Source: JAGOUU01 sp964609155 (GTDB lineage Bacteria > Pseudomonadota > Gammaproteobacteria > JAGOUU01). From it: a DNA stretch of 31,163 nucleotides. The notes under the pieces were generated by a model, which saw only the letters and a list, made by a program, of their open reading frames with translations, made no database searches and was not told where the DNA came from. The position numbers and the translations under genes were made by a program. Where the stretch lies: NCBI GenBank assembly GCA_964609155.1, contig CAZSRF010000029.1, forward strand, positions 1 to 31,163. Direction: 5' to 3'. Shown here one piece after another: positions 16,658 through 24,132 of this stretch (positions are counted from its first letter, which is position 1; each line of letters starts with the position of its first letter).

Positions 16658-17263
16658 TTAATGAGTCTGCGCTAATTGTTCATCAGTAATATTAGATTTT
16701 GAGAAATTTGCATAATCAATTTTTGCTCCTGTTAGATCAGCGCCAGTGAAATCTGCGGCATAAAAATCAGCATTCCATAAGAGAGCATCTTTAAAATTAG
16801 CACGAGTAAAGTTTGTATTTCGCAATGATATACTATAAAAATCAGCTCGATGCAAAGTGGCATTAGTAAAATCAGAGTTATCAAGGCGTTGCTTAGAAAA
16901 ATGTGAACGGTACAGTGTAGCATTGGTAAAATTTGAATGAGTAAAATCTCCTTTATCAAAAACAGCTTTTGTTAGATTAGATTTCTCAAAGTTGCAATAA
17001 TTACACGATCCGTAAATTTTGATAGATTCCATATTTGCACTTGTGAAATTGCTGTGATCTAGCGTACATTTGTAAAAAAAAGATTTAGTAAGATTAGAAC
17101 CTGTAACATCAATGTTGTTTGTTATATTGGCTATATAAGCTTGGGATAGATCACAATTTTGGCAGATATAAGTACTTCTTAATTGAGCCAAATCCTGGGG
17201 ATTAAACGCCAATAAATTAACAGGAAAAATAAATATTAAAAATAACACTAGATTATTACTCAT
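16658..17263 (-). CDS. Exported pentapeptide-repeat protein
   Basis: About 160 residues consist of tandem A(N/D)(F/L)xx-type pentapeptides ('SNLTK', 'SNFTN', 'ADFTG', 'ADLTG'), which in this family fold as a right-handed quadrilateral beta-helix. A hydrophobic signal sequence (1-19, 'LIFIFPVNLLAFN') directs it to the periplasm or outside, unlike cytosolic gyrase-protecting pentapeptide proteins. Three Cys residues sit near the start of the mature chain. I chose the ATG at 17263 (201 residues) because a GAAGGAG Shine-Dalgarno lies 7 bases upstream; the longer frame starting at 17338 lacks this support. The function is unknown. It follows the S1/P1 nuclease gene on the same strand, 106 bases away. 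Confidence 0.85.
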   Translation of the reverse strand: MSNNLVLFLIFIFPVNLLAFNPQDLAQLRSTYICQNCDLSQAYIANITNNIDVTGSNLTKSFFYKCTLDHSNFTSANMESIKIYGSCNYCNFEKSNLTKAVFDKGDFTHSNFTNATLYRSHFSKQRLDNSDFTNATLHRADFYSISLRNTNFTRANFKDALLWNADFYAADFTGADLTGAKIDYANFSKSNITDEQLAQTH

Positions 17264-17369
17264 GTTGACTCCTTCAATAACAGCGGTGTATCTCGCTATG
17301 ACAACTATTATTCTAATAGATAGAATTATAGACAACAAGAGTTTTACATGTTAAATATCTCTAAATATC

Positions 17370-18263
17370 TTAAACTTTGTTTGATGGTTCTTTGCATTCC
17401 TCGGACATAAAGATACAATTTAATTGATTAGCTAGACGTAATCCAGCAAGAGCTAATTGTTTTCTTACAACAGGCATATTATTTTCTATATATTGAGTAG
17501 AGGGTGATGTATTGTATAATATATCAGAATAAACGTATTTTTTTACTAAAATTAGATTTTCATTTTGCCAAGAATCATATTTAGCATTAATTTGAAGCTC
17601 GGTAAAACTTGATTTTGGATATTCTTTTAGTAAATCTTGTATGTAATCTTCAAACCAGCTTTCATCAGTAGGATTCAATGGTCTGTTTGGGTTGTGTAAA
17701 GCCCCAAGTCCGTAATCCCATAAGCTATGAAGATCAGCGTAAGGGCCGCTAAGCTTAAATAATTTACCACGCTCATCGCCTAGTGGAAAAAGACGTGAGA
17801 TTAACGTCCAGCTATGTAACGGCTGGTGCATATCTCCAAAAATGTGGATATACATTTTTAATGTAAAGGATTTTTCTCCATCAGTTGCAGAGCTAGAAAT
17901 TAAAACTTTCTTAAGTTTTTTAAGCGTTGATATAGCTTGCCCATCACTATAGATTTGTGGCAAAGGTGTTTTATCTATGGTAAATAAATCACCTTGGTAA
18001 TGCCAGTTGTTAAACAGCTTGATATCTCTTTTTTTTAAATCGTCAGGCCAAACGCTTGCTGATACAAAATCTGTTGTTAAGGGATATTCAAGATCAGTAA
18101 GTTTTATCAGGCGATCTAATGTAGGTAAAATATTTTTATCAACTTGCTTATATGCGATTTTTGCAACTAGCATATGGCCTGCCTCTTCCCACCCGTAGCT
18201 GTTGTTTACAATAGATAGTAAAAAAAAGATAATTAGTAAAATGTGCGGTGGTTTGTGTTGCAT
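17370..18263 (-). CDS. Exported S1/P1-type zinc nuclease
   Basis: S1/P1 nucleases are tri-zinc enzymes that cut single-stranded DNA and RNA and remove 3'-phosphates. After a signal sequence (1-24) the mature chain would begin at the characteristic Trp ('G|WEEAGHMLVAKIA'; W25 and H30 as zinc ligands). Further expected ligands are visible: an Asp in 'VWPDD' (74/75), H88 ('NNWHYQ'), H140, D144 and H150 ('IHIFGDMHQPLH'), and H179 with D183 ('DLHSLWDYG'). All align with the fungal P1 pattern and spacing. The 297 residues are typical. Such enzymes are common in fungi, plants and protists and patchy in bacteria; likely roles here are phosphate or nucleoside scavenging, or host interaction. Confidence 0.9.
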   Translation of the reverse strand: MQHKPPHILLIIFFLLSIVNNSYGWEEAGHMLVAKIAYKQVDKNILPTLDRLIKLTDLEYPLTTDFVSASVWPDDLKKRDIKLFNNWHYQGDLFTIDKTPLPQIYSDGQAISTLKKLKKVLISSSATDGEKSFTLKMYIHIFGDMHQPLHSWTLISRLFPLGDERGKLFKLSGPYADLHSLWDYGLGALHNPNRPLNPTDESWFEDYIQDLLKEYPKSSFTELQINAKYDSWQNENLILVKKYVYSDILYNTSPSTQYIENNMPVVRKQLALAGLRLANQLNCIFMSEECKEPSNKV

Positions 18264-18484
18264 ATGGATGTTAGATATATTCGCTATCTTAAAAATAATA
18301 GTTAACTACTTCTATATTTTGAGTATATATGAAACTTATAAACATTTTAAAGAGTAATTTTAAATATAGATATACGAATAGTGGTTTTATGCTCATAGGT
18401 AAAATACGTTAAATATCATATAGTTAGATAGTATATAATTGGTTCCATTTGTATAAGATAATCCAAACAAAATAATTATAATCA

Positions 18485-18493
18485 TGTTATAAT
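18485..18493 (+). promoter_or_regulatory. Extended -10 promoter for the 110-residue gene
   Basis: TG-T-TATAAT is a perfect extended -10 element 34 bases before the ATG at 18528. The -35 position is poor, as is usual for this promoter class. The rest of the 264-base gap upstream is AT-rich, and I see nothing else in it. Confidence 0.5.
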
Positions 18494-18527
18494 ACAGTTG
18501 GTAGACATAGATAGGTAGGATTGGTTT

Positions 18528-18860
18528 ATGAGTACACGTAATTATTTACTAAAAGCGATGCTTCAATATATGGGGTATACGACTACAATGGATGGACCAA
18601 AATTAGATAAGTTAATAGAAAAATTTAAGATTAATGTTAATGCACGACCCGAAGTTTTAGCTGCTCAACTCAATAAATTAGCTAGCACTCAGAGTTTTAA
18701 TAATCACATGCAGGAATTGCACAGAGCAGAGTATGGACCTAATGCTCCACAACCCGCTAATTTAAGACCACTGCCTCGACCGGCCCCACAGGCAAGCTCG
18801 GAGCCGGAAGAGAAGTATGTGTATAGGTACCGTCAGATGCTTAGACTTACGCCTTATTGA
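18528..18860 (+). CDS. Small protein of unknown function with Pro-rich tail
   Basis: I do not recognise this 110-residue protein. Residues 1-70 are polar and predicted mostly helical, with no signal peptide or membrane segment. Residues 71-93 are Pro/Ala-rich ('PQPANLRPLPRPAP'), and the end is basic and aromatic ('YVYRYRQMLRLTPY'). Gene status is supported by an AGGA Shine-Dalgarno 7 bases from the ATG, an extended -10 promoter and normal codon use. It converges with the peroxidase gene. The Pro-rich tail recalls the proteins at 1521-2900 and 20708-21418, so it may be a secreted effector, but this is a guess. Confidence 0.6.
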   Translation: MSTRNYLLKAMLQYMGYTTTMDGPKLDKLIEKFKINVNARPEVLAAQLNKLASTQSFNNHMQELHRAEYGPNAPQPANLRPLPRPAPQASSEPEEKYVYRYRQMLRLTPY

Positions 18861-18881
18861 GAATTGAAAAAACATTATGAG

Positions 18882-19442
18882 CTATAGAAGCTGCTCAATA
18901 GCTTTGACGAGCCTGGCGTTATCAGGTTTGGTTGTAGAGTGGAAATAATCAACTAGCTTTCCTTCGCGGTTAACTAAATATTTATGAAAGTTCCATTTTG
19001 GTGCAGTGCCAAAACCTAATTCTTGCTTGGCCCAAAGATAAAATGGGTGGGCATCTTTACCTGAGACTTTGGTTTTTTTTGTAAGCGGAAAGGTCACACC
19101 AAAATTAACTTTACAAAAATTTTCAATTTCTGATTCATTTCCAGGCTCCTGGCTGCCAAAGTCATTACTGGGTACACCTAAAATAACAAAACCACGATCT
19201 TTATATTGCAAATAAAGTTTCTCTAACCCATCGTATTGTTTAGTAAAACCACATTTAGAGGCTGTATTGACTATTAATAACACTTTTCCTTTAAAAGTAT
19301 CAAGAGGTAAATTTATGCCCTTGATAGATTGAAAAGAAAAAGAATAAATGTTTTCTGGGGCTTTTGTTACACTCGCTGTTGAATCAGATGCCATAAGAAG
19401 CAAACCTAAAAGTAGTGTTAATAGTCTAAATTTTAATCTCAT
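18882..19442 (-). CDS. Exported glutathione peroxidase family protein (Cys type)
   Basis: Reduces peroxides with thioredoxin or glutathione as donor. An N-terminal signal sequence (1-24, 'LLTLLLGLLLMAS') predicts periplasmic location, where it could detoxify host-derived or respiratory peroxide. The catalytic residues are present: C64 ('NTASKCGFT', Cys rather than selenocysteine), Q98 ('NDFGSQEPG') and W150-N151 ('KWNFHKYLV'). Length after signal removal (about 162) is standard. A Cys at 110 ('ENFCKVNFG') may be the resolving residue. Confidence 0.92.
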   Translation of the reverse strand: MRLKFRLLTLLLGLLLMASDSTASVTKAPENIYSFSFQSIKGINLPLDTFKGKVLLIVNTASKCGFTKQYDGLEKLYLQYKDRGFVILGVPSNDFGSQEPGNESEIENFCKVNFGVTFPLTKKTKVSGKDAHPFYLWAKQELGFGTAPKWNFHKYLVNREGKLVDYFHSTTKPDNARLVKAIEQLL

Positions 19443-19568
19443 AGCTTCATGCTAGCACTAGTAATAAAAAAAGTCTAATGTTAAAGCTTAGGTTTGTTAA
19501 TAGATTGAGTTAGAATATAATATCTATGTTTAAGTGTAAGCGACTGGTTACTAATAATAGAGATTCTC

Positions 19569-20609
19569 GTGCAACAAGATTTTATTGGCTTAATAAGCTG
19601 GTCTGAACAATTCAATATGTTACCTTGGCGACACACGCGCAGCTTGTATAGAACCCTGGTTTCTGAAATTATGTTGCAGCAAACAACTGTGACAACAGTG
19701 CTTAATAAATTTGAAAGCTTTTTGCTTCAATACCCTTCTATAACAAAATTATCTAGTGCAACTGAAGAAGAAATACTTATTGCATGGAAAGGTTTAGGGT
19801 ACTATAGGCGAGCAAAAAATCTTCTAGCAGCCGCAAAATATATAACATCTAGATATAATTCAAATATACCTGTAGATTACCATCAGCTTATCGCTATACC
19901 AGGTATTGGTGATTATACGGCTAATGCTATGTTAGCAATAGGAGCGGATAAAAGAGCACTTGCAGTTGATACTAATATAGAGCGAGTAGTTACAAGATAT
20001 TATGGATTAGACGAAACACCAAGTGCAAAACCTAGAGAAAATATTTTAAAGCTTTATAAAAATAATCAAATACTGAAAACAGATATATCATCTCGCGCAC
20101 TCAATGAGGCGTTAATGGATTTGGGCAGGGAATGTTGTACAAGCAACAAGGTCAATTGTGGTTCATGCCCTTTACAAAAAAACTGTGTTAGTAAAGATAA
20201 ATTATCACAAAATATAATTTCTCTTAAGAAGCAAAAAAAAGTTACTTATGAATTAGCTTTACTTCGAGTGTTAATTATAGATAAAGATAGTTTATTTTGT
20301 TATCAAAAGTCTGAGAACGAATGGTTGTCAGGTCAGTGGGAATGCCCGACATTTATTGTTAAAAGTGCTGATGATTTGAAACAATATCCTAGAGCAGTAT
20401 TTATCTACGAGCATTTACAATCATTTAAAACTACTATTACAAAGTATAAAATCTCAAATTATATTTTAAAATTAACAATACAAGAATTTCGTTGTATATT
20501 TTCTTGGGATAAAGAATTATGCAAAATATCTATATGTAAATATAATAATTTTTCTACGGCAACACAAAAGGCATTGAAAAAATATCTAGCATTCACAGGA
20601 GAGATCTAG
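19569..20609 (+). CDS. mutY: Adenine DNA glycosylase MutY
   Basis: MutY removes adenine mispaired with 8-oxoguanine. The catalytic E33 lies in 'SEIMLQQTT'. The helix-hairpin-helix 'IPGIGDYTANA' (110-120) and D134 ('AVDTNIERV') are intact. The 4Fe-4S cluster ligands follow the exact C-x6-C-x2-C-x5-C spacing (C190, C197, C200, C206). The C-terminal NUDIX-like 8-oxoG recognition domain (about 225-346) is divergent. The start is GTG. 'EIMLQQTTV' and the 'AVDTNIERVV' strand resemble alphaproteobacterial MutY more than the E. coli form, which hints at transfer but needs a tree. Confidence 0.93.
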   Translation: MQQDFIGLISWSEQFNMLPWRHTRSLYRTLVSEIMLQQTTVTTVLNKFESFLLQYPSITKLSSATEEEILIAWKGLGYYRRAKNLLAAAKYITSRYNSNIPVDYHQLIAIPGIGDYTANAMLAIGADKRALAVDTNIERVVTRYYGLDETPSAKPRENILKLYKNNQILKTDISSRALNEALMDLGRECCTSNKVNCGSCPLQKNCVSKDKLSQNIISLKKQKKVTYELALLRVLIIDKDSLFCYQKSENEWLSGQWECPTFIVKSADDLKQYPRAVFIYEHLQSFKTTITKYKISNYILKLTIQEFRCIFSWDKELCKISICKYNNFSTATQKALKKYLAFTGEI

Positions 20610-20653
20610 GCGTTGCATACTATTGGTGTCGTTGTGATTGTTTTGGCAGTGTT

Positions 20654-20686
20654 TGTAGATACAGTGTATTCTATTCTGTATCTACA
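20654..20686. terminator. Probable bidirectional terminator hairpin
   Basis: A perfect 11-bp stem (TGTAGATACAG, 20654-20664, with its complement 20676-20686) and an 11-base loop, lying between the convergent mutY and TPR-like genes. A long U-run is absent, so efficiency is uncertain. Confidence 0.5.
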
Positions 20687-20707
20687 CAGTTTATTAAGAA
20701 CCACTTG

Positions 20708-21418
20708 CTAACAATATCGTGGTGTCGTGCAAGCATAAACAGACTCAGGATGGTAAGTACTAGGCACTGAATGGCATAAAGTTGGTGGTGGTGTATGTCC
20801 TGCATATAAAAGTGGTCTGGTATCTGAGTGCGAATGTTCTGGCAAAACAAATCCATTATCTTTAAGTATATTTTCGATATATTTATAACCGCTCCCAGTT
20901 CTCCCAGCGTGTTCATATTCAAGTCGTAGGGCAAAATTAAGGTAACGAAGGCCATTTACTTTATCGCATAATTTTAAATAGCATTGACCCATGTCTGTAT
21001 AGCAATGCATTTGAGTTACTATTAGGTCGTCATGTCTAGGTATCTGTTGTAGTACAGCCCAGTAGAAGGTTATAGCTTCGCGGTATTGCTCTCTTTTATA
21101 CAGCACATCGCCTTGTAATTGCACTAATAAACATCGTATTCTATCGCCTGGGTTTGTGAATTTATATGCATCAACAATACATCGCATTGCCATATCCGTG
21201 TCTGGGGCTTTTTTCCAAATATATAAATGTGCCATATTCGCTAGACAAAGCGCCCGCTGGTATCGCGATATGCTGGGAGTGTTTATCGCTCTTTGTATGT
21301 GAGTAATTGCTGTGTCAAATTCACTTTCTTGAAAAGCTAAATTTGCTTCTAGTGCATGACGAAAAAATAAATCACTTCTACAATCTTTATCCTTAGTATC
21401 AAAAAATGTATATGTCAT
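20708..21418 (-). CDS. TPR-like repeat protein with disordered tail
   Basis: A 236-residue helical protein with TPR-like units. Alternating helices cover about 20-165 ('ANLAFQESEFDTAITHIQRAI', 'LCLANMAHLYIWKK', 'LQGDVLYKREQYREAITFYWAVL', 'DMGQCYLKLCDK'), matching the TPR size pattern of small and aromatic residues. The last 45 residues are Pro/Ser/His-rich and end 'TTPRYC'. No signal peptide. The start has an AGAGGA Shine-Dalgarno. TPR proteins are scaffolds, so the partner is unknown. A terminal Cys after a disordered tail could be a lipidation site in a host cell, but there is no CaaX box, so this remains speculation. Confidence 0.7.
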   Translation of the reverse strand: MTYTFFDTKDKDCRSDLFFRHALEANLAFQESEFDTAITHIQRAINTPSISRYQRALCLANMAHLYIWKKAPDTDMAMRCIVDAYKFTNPGDRIRCLLVQLQGDVLYKREQYREAITFYWAVLQQIPRHDDLIVTQMHCYTDMGQCYLKLCDKVNGLRYLNFALRLEYEHAGRTGSGYKYIENILKDNGFVLPEHSHSDTRPLLYAGHTPPPTLCHSVPSTYHPESVYACTTPRYC

Positions 21419-21527
21419 TGTGTCCTCTCAAGTATGTTTTTATTAAAATTACAAGGAGTTAATCTTATAGTAAGTTGATATTATCTACAAGTTTTGCAAT
21501 GTGATTTTCATGTGTTTTTCTTATATA

Positions 21528-21950
21528 TCATTTAGATAAAACGGATGCAGTCATTCTTGAAGAACAGGTTATTTTCTGATCTTCATTAAAAATATTAATT
21601 TGCCATATTTGAGTAGTGCGTCCCAAATGAATAGCCGATGCTTTTGCTGTAACTATTCCATGTTTTACAGAACGTATATGATTAGCATTAATTTCTAAAC
21701 CTACACAATAAAATTTTTCGAGATCAACAACTGCATTAGCTGCAGTGCTTGCAACAGTTTCAGCTAAAGCTACATTGGCGCCACCATGTAAGAAGCCTAT
21801 TGGTTGTTTGGTTTTGCTTGTTACTGGCATAGTTGCAATTAAAAAGTCATTACCAATTTCTATAAATTGAATATCGAGAAATTCTACCATAGTGTTCTTT
21901 CCTCTTTCGTTTAAGAGTTCTAGACTAGGCTGTTTAAACCATATGGTCAT
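21528..21950 (-). CDS. Hotdog-fold acyl-CoA thioesterase, MenI/YdiI-like
   Basis: Closely resembles E. coli YdiI (MenI), which hydrolyses 1,4-dihydroxy-2-naphthoyl-CoA. Shared features are 'MVEFLDIQF', 'ATMPVTSKTKQPIG', the 'LHGGANVALAETVAS' helix with H55 and catalytic E64, 'VGLEINANHIRS' and 'IWQINIF'. Length (140) matches the family. I chose the ATG at 21950, which aligns with YdiI and has an AAGGAT Shine-Dalgarno; an in-frame ATG at 22004 would add 18 poorly supported residues. No other menaquinone genes are in the window, so a broader aryl/acyl-CoA substrate is possible. Confidence 0.85.
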   Translation of the reverse strand: MTIWFKQPSLELLNERGKNTMVEFLDIQFIEIGNDFLIATMPVTSKTKQPIGFLHGGANVALAETVASTAANAVVDLEKFYCVGLEINANHIRSVKHGIVTAKASAIHLGRTTQIWQINIFNEDQKITCSSRMTASVLSK

Positions 21951-22022
21951 ATCAATATCCTTAGGTATCATTATTTTATTATTATGTTGATTAAGTTTCG
22001 TCAAAACATAACAATAACTTTG

Positions 22023-22060
22023 ATAAAAAACAATTGTTTTTTATTCTAAGTGTAGAATAA
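22023..22060. repeat. Two overlapping perfect palindromes in a divergent intergenic region
   Basis: 22023-22044 is a perfect 22-bp palindrome with the half-site ATAAAAAACAA. It overlaps TTATTCTA-AGTG-TAGAATAA (22041-22060), a perfect 8-bp inverted repeat. They lie between the thioesterase gene and the promoter of the 22.1-kb cassette, where an operator would be expected. Confidence 0.5.
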
Positions 22061-22072
22061 CTTAAATTAAAA

Positions 22073-22100
22073 TTGACATACAATAAGATAAATATATACT
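22073..22100 (+). promoter_or_regulatory. Sigma70-like promoter of the 22.1-24.0 kb cassette
   Basis: Perfect TTGACA (22073-22078), 16-base spacer, TATACT (22095-22100). The expected start site is near 22107, about 20 bases before the ATG at 22128. Confidence 0.6.
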
Positions 22101-22127
22101 GCAATTGTAATTCACAGGTGTTAAATA

Positions 22128-22703
22128 ATGAGTATAGATTAAGGTTTGGTTAGACAGCGCATAGAAGATGGAAGACGCAGAATACAAGAATTGTACCAAG
22201 AGGAACAGCAGCGTTTAAGAGAAGCTGCCGACAAGGCCCATTATTTGGTACAAGCTAATATTCTGCAAGTTGGTAAATTTACCAAGGAAAAAGTCCATAC
22301 AATATTAAGTGGTAGCTATGGCTCAGCTATTGAAGGTGCTGCTATTGGTGCTGGAGTGGGATCATTAATTGGCAGAAAAGACTCTACTCTGGGTGGCGCA
22401 CTTGTTGGCACAACGATAGGTTTTGCGGCAAATTCTTTAATTAAAGATGTTATGTATGGAACGGTCGTTGATGTGCAAATTTCAGAAAAAGCTGCTAGAC
22501 GTGTTAAGTTTACTGAAGAACATGCATCTAGTCTAAAACAGGGTTTAAGTGATGGCAAAGAACAACGTTCCACAAATACTACTGGTTGGAAACGTTATCA
22601 AACTAGAATAATTAGTGTGGCTAATAAAGTTAATTTAACTGAAGAACAAGCAACGCTGTATTTAGTTGCTGGGATATCAAAGAGTATTTTAGGAATTTTA
22701 TAA
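22128..22703 (+). pseudogene. Glycine-zipper protein with an in-frame TAA at codon 5
   Basis: The natural start is the ATG at 22128, well placed after the promoter, but codon 5 is TAA (22140-22142). The frame then stays open for 186 codons. A downstream TTG (22146) could restart translation, but only a partial, too-close Shine-Dalgarno precedes it. The product is not a recognised family. It has a charged helical, probably coiled-coil N-terminus (about 5-35), then a Gly-zipper hairpin ('GAAIGAGVGSLIG' and 'LGGALVGTTIGFAA') able to pack or insert in membranes, then a polar region and a hydrophobic C-terminus. Gly-zipper segments occur in pore-forming toxins and envelope proteins. It is recently broken or poorly expressed. 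Confidence 0.6.
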
Positions 22704-22721
22704 TTAATAGAAGAACAAATT

Positions 22722-23021
22722 ATGGGTATCAAAAAAATCATTTTAACGCTTGGTGTGGTATTATTTGTAAATATAGCAACTGCTGGCAATGGAAGCATTG
22801 ATGTAATATTGCAACGTTCCGGAGGAAGTGGAGATGTGCCATTAGTAATGACCACTGATTTTACTAATATTAGAGTTATATGTAATGCAATTAGTGGTAC
22901 AAAGGCTAGGGTTATTAATAAAAAGGATGATGGTATACGCTGGTATGAGGTTCAGGCATTAGATGGTGAATGCCATGGAAAAACCGGCTGGGTTAGTTTT
23001 GAGCATGTAAAAGTGGTGTAA
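22722..23021 (+). CDS. Small exported SH3-like protein
   Basis: 99 residues with a clear signal sequence (1-22, cleavage near 'NIATA|G'). The mature part resembles a bacterial SH3 domain: 'GTKARVINKKDDGIRWYEVQALDGECHGKTGWVSFEHVKV' is the usual strand order of such domains (quoted here as one region, residues 59-98), ending in the conserved 'GWV'. Two Cys residues of the mature chain, one before and one inside this region, could form a disulfide. Such domains bind cell wall or act as periplasmic inhibitors. It starts 18 bases after the Gly-zipper gene and 8 bases before the SEC-C gene, so it is very likely co-transcribed and may guard against, or assist, a membrane-active partner. Confidence 0.65.
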   Translation: MGIKKIILTLGVVLFVNIATAGNGSIDVILQRSGGSGDVPLVMTTDFTNIRVICNAISGTKARVINKKDDGIRWYEVQALDGECHGKTGWVSFEHVKVV

Positions 23022-23029
23022 ATTTATTT

Positions 23030-23581
23030 ATGTTTATAGAACAAGCAAAATTTAATAAAATTGGCAGGAATGAACTATGTTTTTGCGGTAGCAATAAAAA
23101 ATACAAGAAATGTTGTATTAATGTAAAAAATACTGAAAGTGATACAAAAGCTTTAGTTGAAAAAGCTCAGAATAACATAGCTTCCAGGCTTGCCAATGTA
23201 AACCAGAATTACAAATTTATTAACCCTGAGAGTGTTGGCGCTATTAAAATGTCAGAAGTGATTATAGATTTTGCAGATGAGCTTTTAGATATGGCTAATA
23301 ATTTTAAGCAATATGAGCGAGCATTGATTATAGCTATTGTAGCCTGGAATTTATCCATGGTAGACAATGATAAAAGAACGGATGCAATAAATGATCTTTT
23401 AGATCGGTTAATGATTGATAAAGATTCAAATGCGGCTAAAGATATGTTAGATATTTTAAATTGGCACATTGAGAAAAAGCAGAGCTTATATCCAGATATA
23501 AATAGACTAATTATGGATTATGAAATTATTAGAGTAGATAAAGATGATTTTCATTTAAATGTAGCATCTACTCTGTATTAA
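23030..23581 (+). CDS. SEC-C motif protein of unknown function
   Basis: A 183-residue cytosolic protein. A SEC-C zinc-binding motif lies near the N-terminus: C17, C19, then eight residues, C28, C29 ('GRNELCFCGSNKKYKKCC'), the form usually found at the SecA C-terminus. The rest (about 35-183) is a helical domain I do not recognise. Free-standing SEC-C proteins often occur in accessory loci and near toxin genes, so an adaptor or immunity role is conceivable but unproven. It is the third gene of the cassette, starting 8 bases after the preceding stop. Confidence 0.65.
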   Translation: MFIEQAKFNKIGRNELCFCGSNKKYKKCCINVKNTESDTKALVEKAQNNIASRLANVNQNYKFINPESVGAIKMSEVIIDFADELLDMANNFKQYERALIIAIVAWNLSMVDNDKRTDAINDLLDRLMIDKDSNAAKDMLDILNWHIEKKQSLYPDINRLIMDYEIIRVDKDDFHLNVASTLY

Positions 23582-23621
23582 TTTTGTTTATTATTTATGG
23601 ATTAAATTTGATAAAATAATT

Positions 23622-24017
23622 ATGACAGATCCAAGATTAAATTCTATATTTTCTCTTGAATGTCTTGATCGCATGCTTAAAGCAACCACCGGTATGTATG
23701 ATTAAACACAAGAGTTACTAGCTAAATTTAATAAAATTGAAGATGGGAATATTAATGAATATATTGAATTCATTAATAACGTAATTGAACTTTATGAAGA
23801 AAAGTGTAATAAAATATTTTGTGGCTTCCTGGAAAACTGCAAGATTTGGAAAGATGAAGTTATTACAGAAAAACAACTAGAAAAAATTTTAATAGTTGAG
23901 GAAGCATTAAGCAAAACCTTAAATGATAATAATGACATCCTAAAACTTGCATATCAATACAAATCAAAACTTAGCGATCAGAATACGCAAGTTTGCTTCA
24001 CTAATCAAGTGGAATGA
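23622..24017 (+). pseudogene. Helical unknown protein interrupted by in-frame TAA
   Basis: From the ATG at 23622 a 131-codon frame runs to TGA at 24015-24017, broken only by TAA at 23703-23705 (codon 28). The two parts read as one protein: 'MTDPRLNSIFSLECLD' leads to 'GMYD', stop, 'TQELLAKFNKIEDG', then long amphipathic helices with 'FLENCKIWKDEV'. I do not recognise the family. It follows the SEC-C gene by 40 bases and is probably the last member of the cassette. Codon use matches its neighbours, so the lesion looks recent. Confidence 0.6.
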
Positions 24018-24095
24018 ACGAAATGACGTTGGGGCAAAAACGTTTATTTATATAACCTATTAATTTGTATAGGGGTTTAGATAACTAAAACACCA

Positions 24096-24124
24096 TTGAC
24101 ATATATCATATACCGATATATAAT
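24096..24124 (+). promoter_or_regulatory. Consensus promoter with embedded inverted-repeat operator (higBA)
   Basis: TTGACA (24096-24101), exactly 17 bases, TATAAT (24119-24124): both boxes match the sigma70 consensus fully. ATATATC (24101-24107) and GATATAT (24115-24121) form a perfect 7-bp inverted repeat across the spacer and -10, the expected place for autorepression by the antitoxin. The predicted start site (about 24131) is almost at the toxin ATG (24133). Confidence 0.75.
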
Positions 24125-24132
24125 ATAATTAA

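Noticed and set aside
16732..16959. A 75-codon minus-strand hydrophobic frame
   Set aside because: Shifted frame of the pentapeptide repeats; its regularity comes from the repeat.
20671..20955. A 94-codon minus-strand frame overlapping the TPR-like gene
   Set aside because: Out of frame with the TPR-like protein and no ribosome site; a shadow.
22316..22855. Two minus-strand frames (22316-22573 and 22598-22855)
   Set aside because: Antisense to the Gly-zipper and SH3-like genes, with no ribosome site or recognisable domain.
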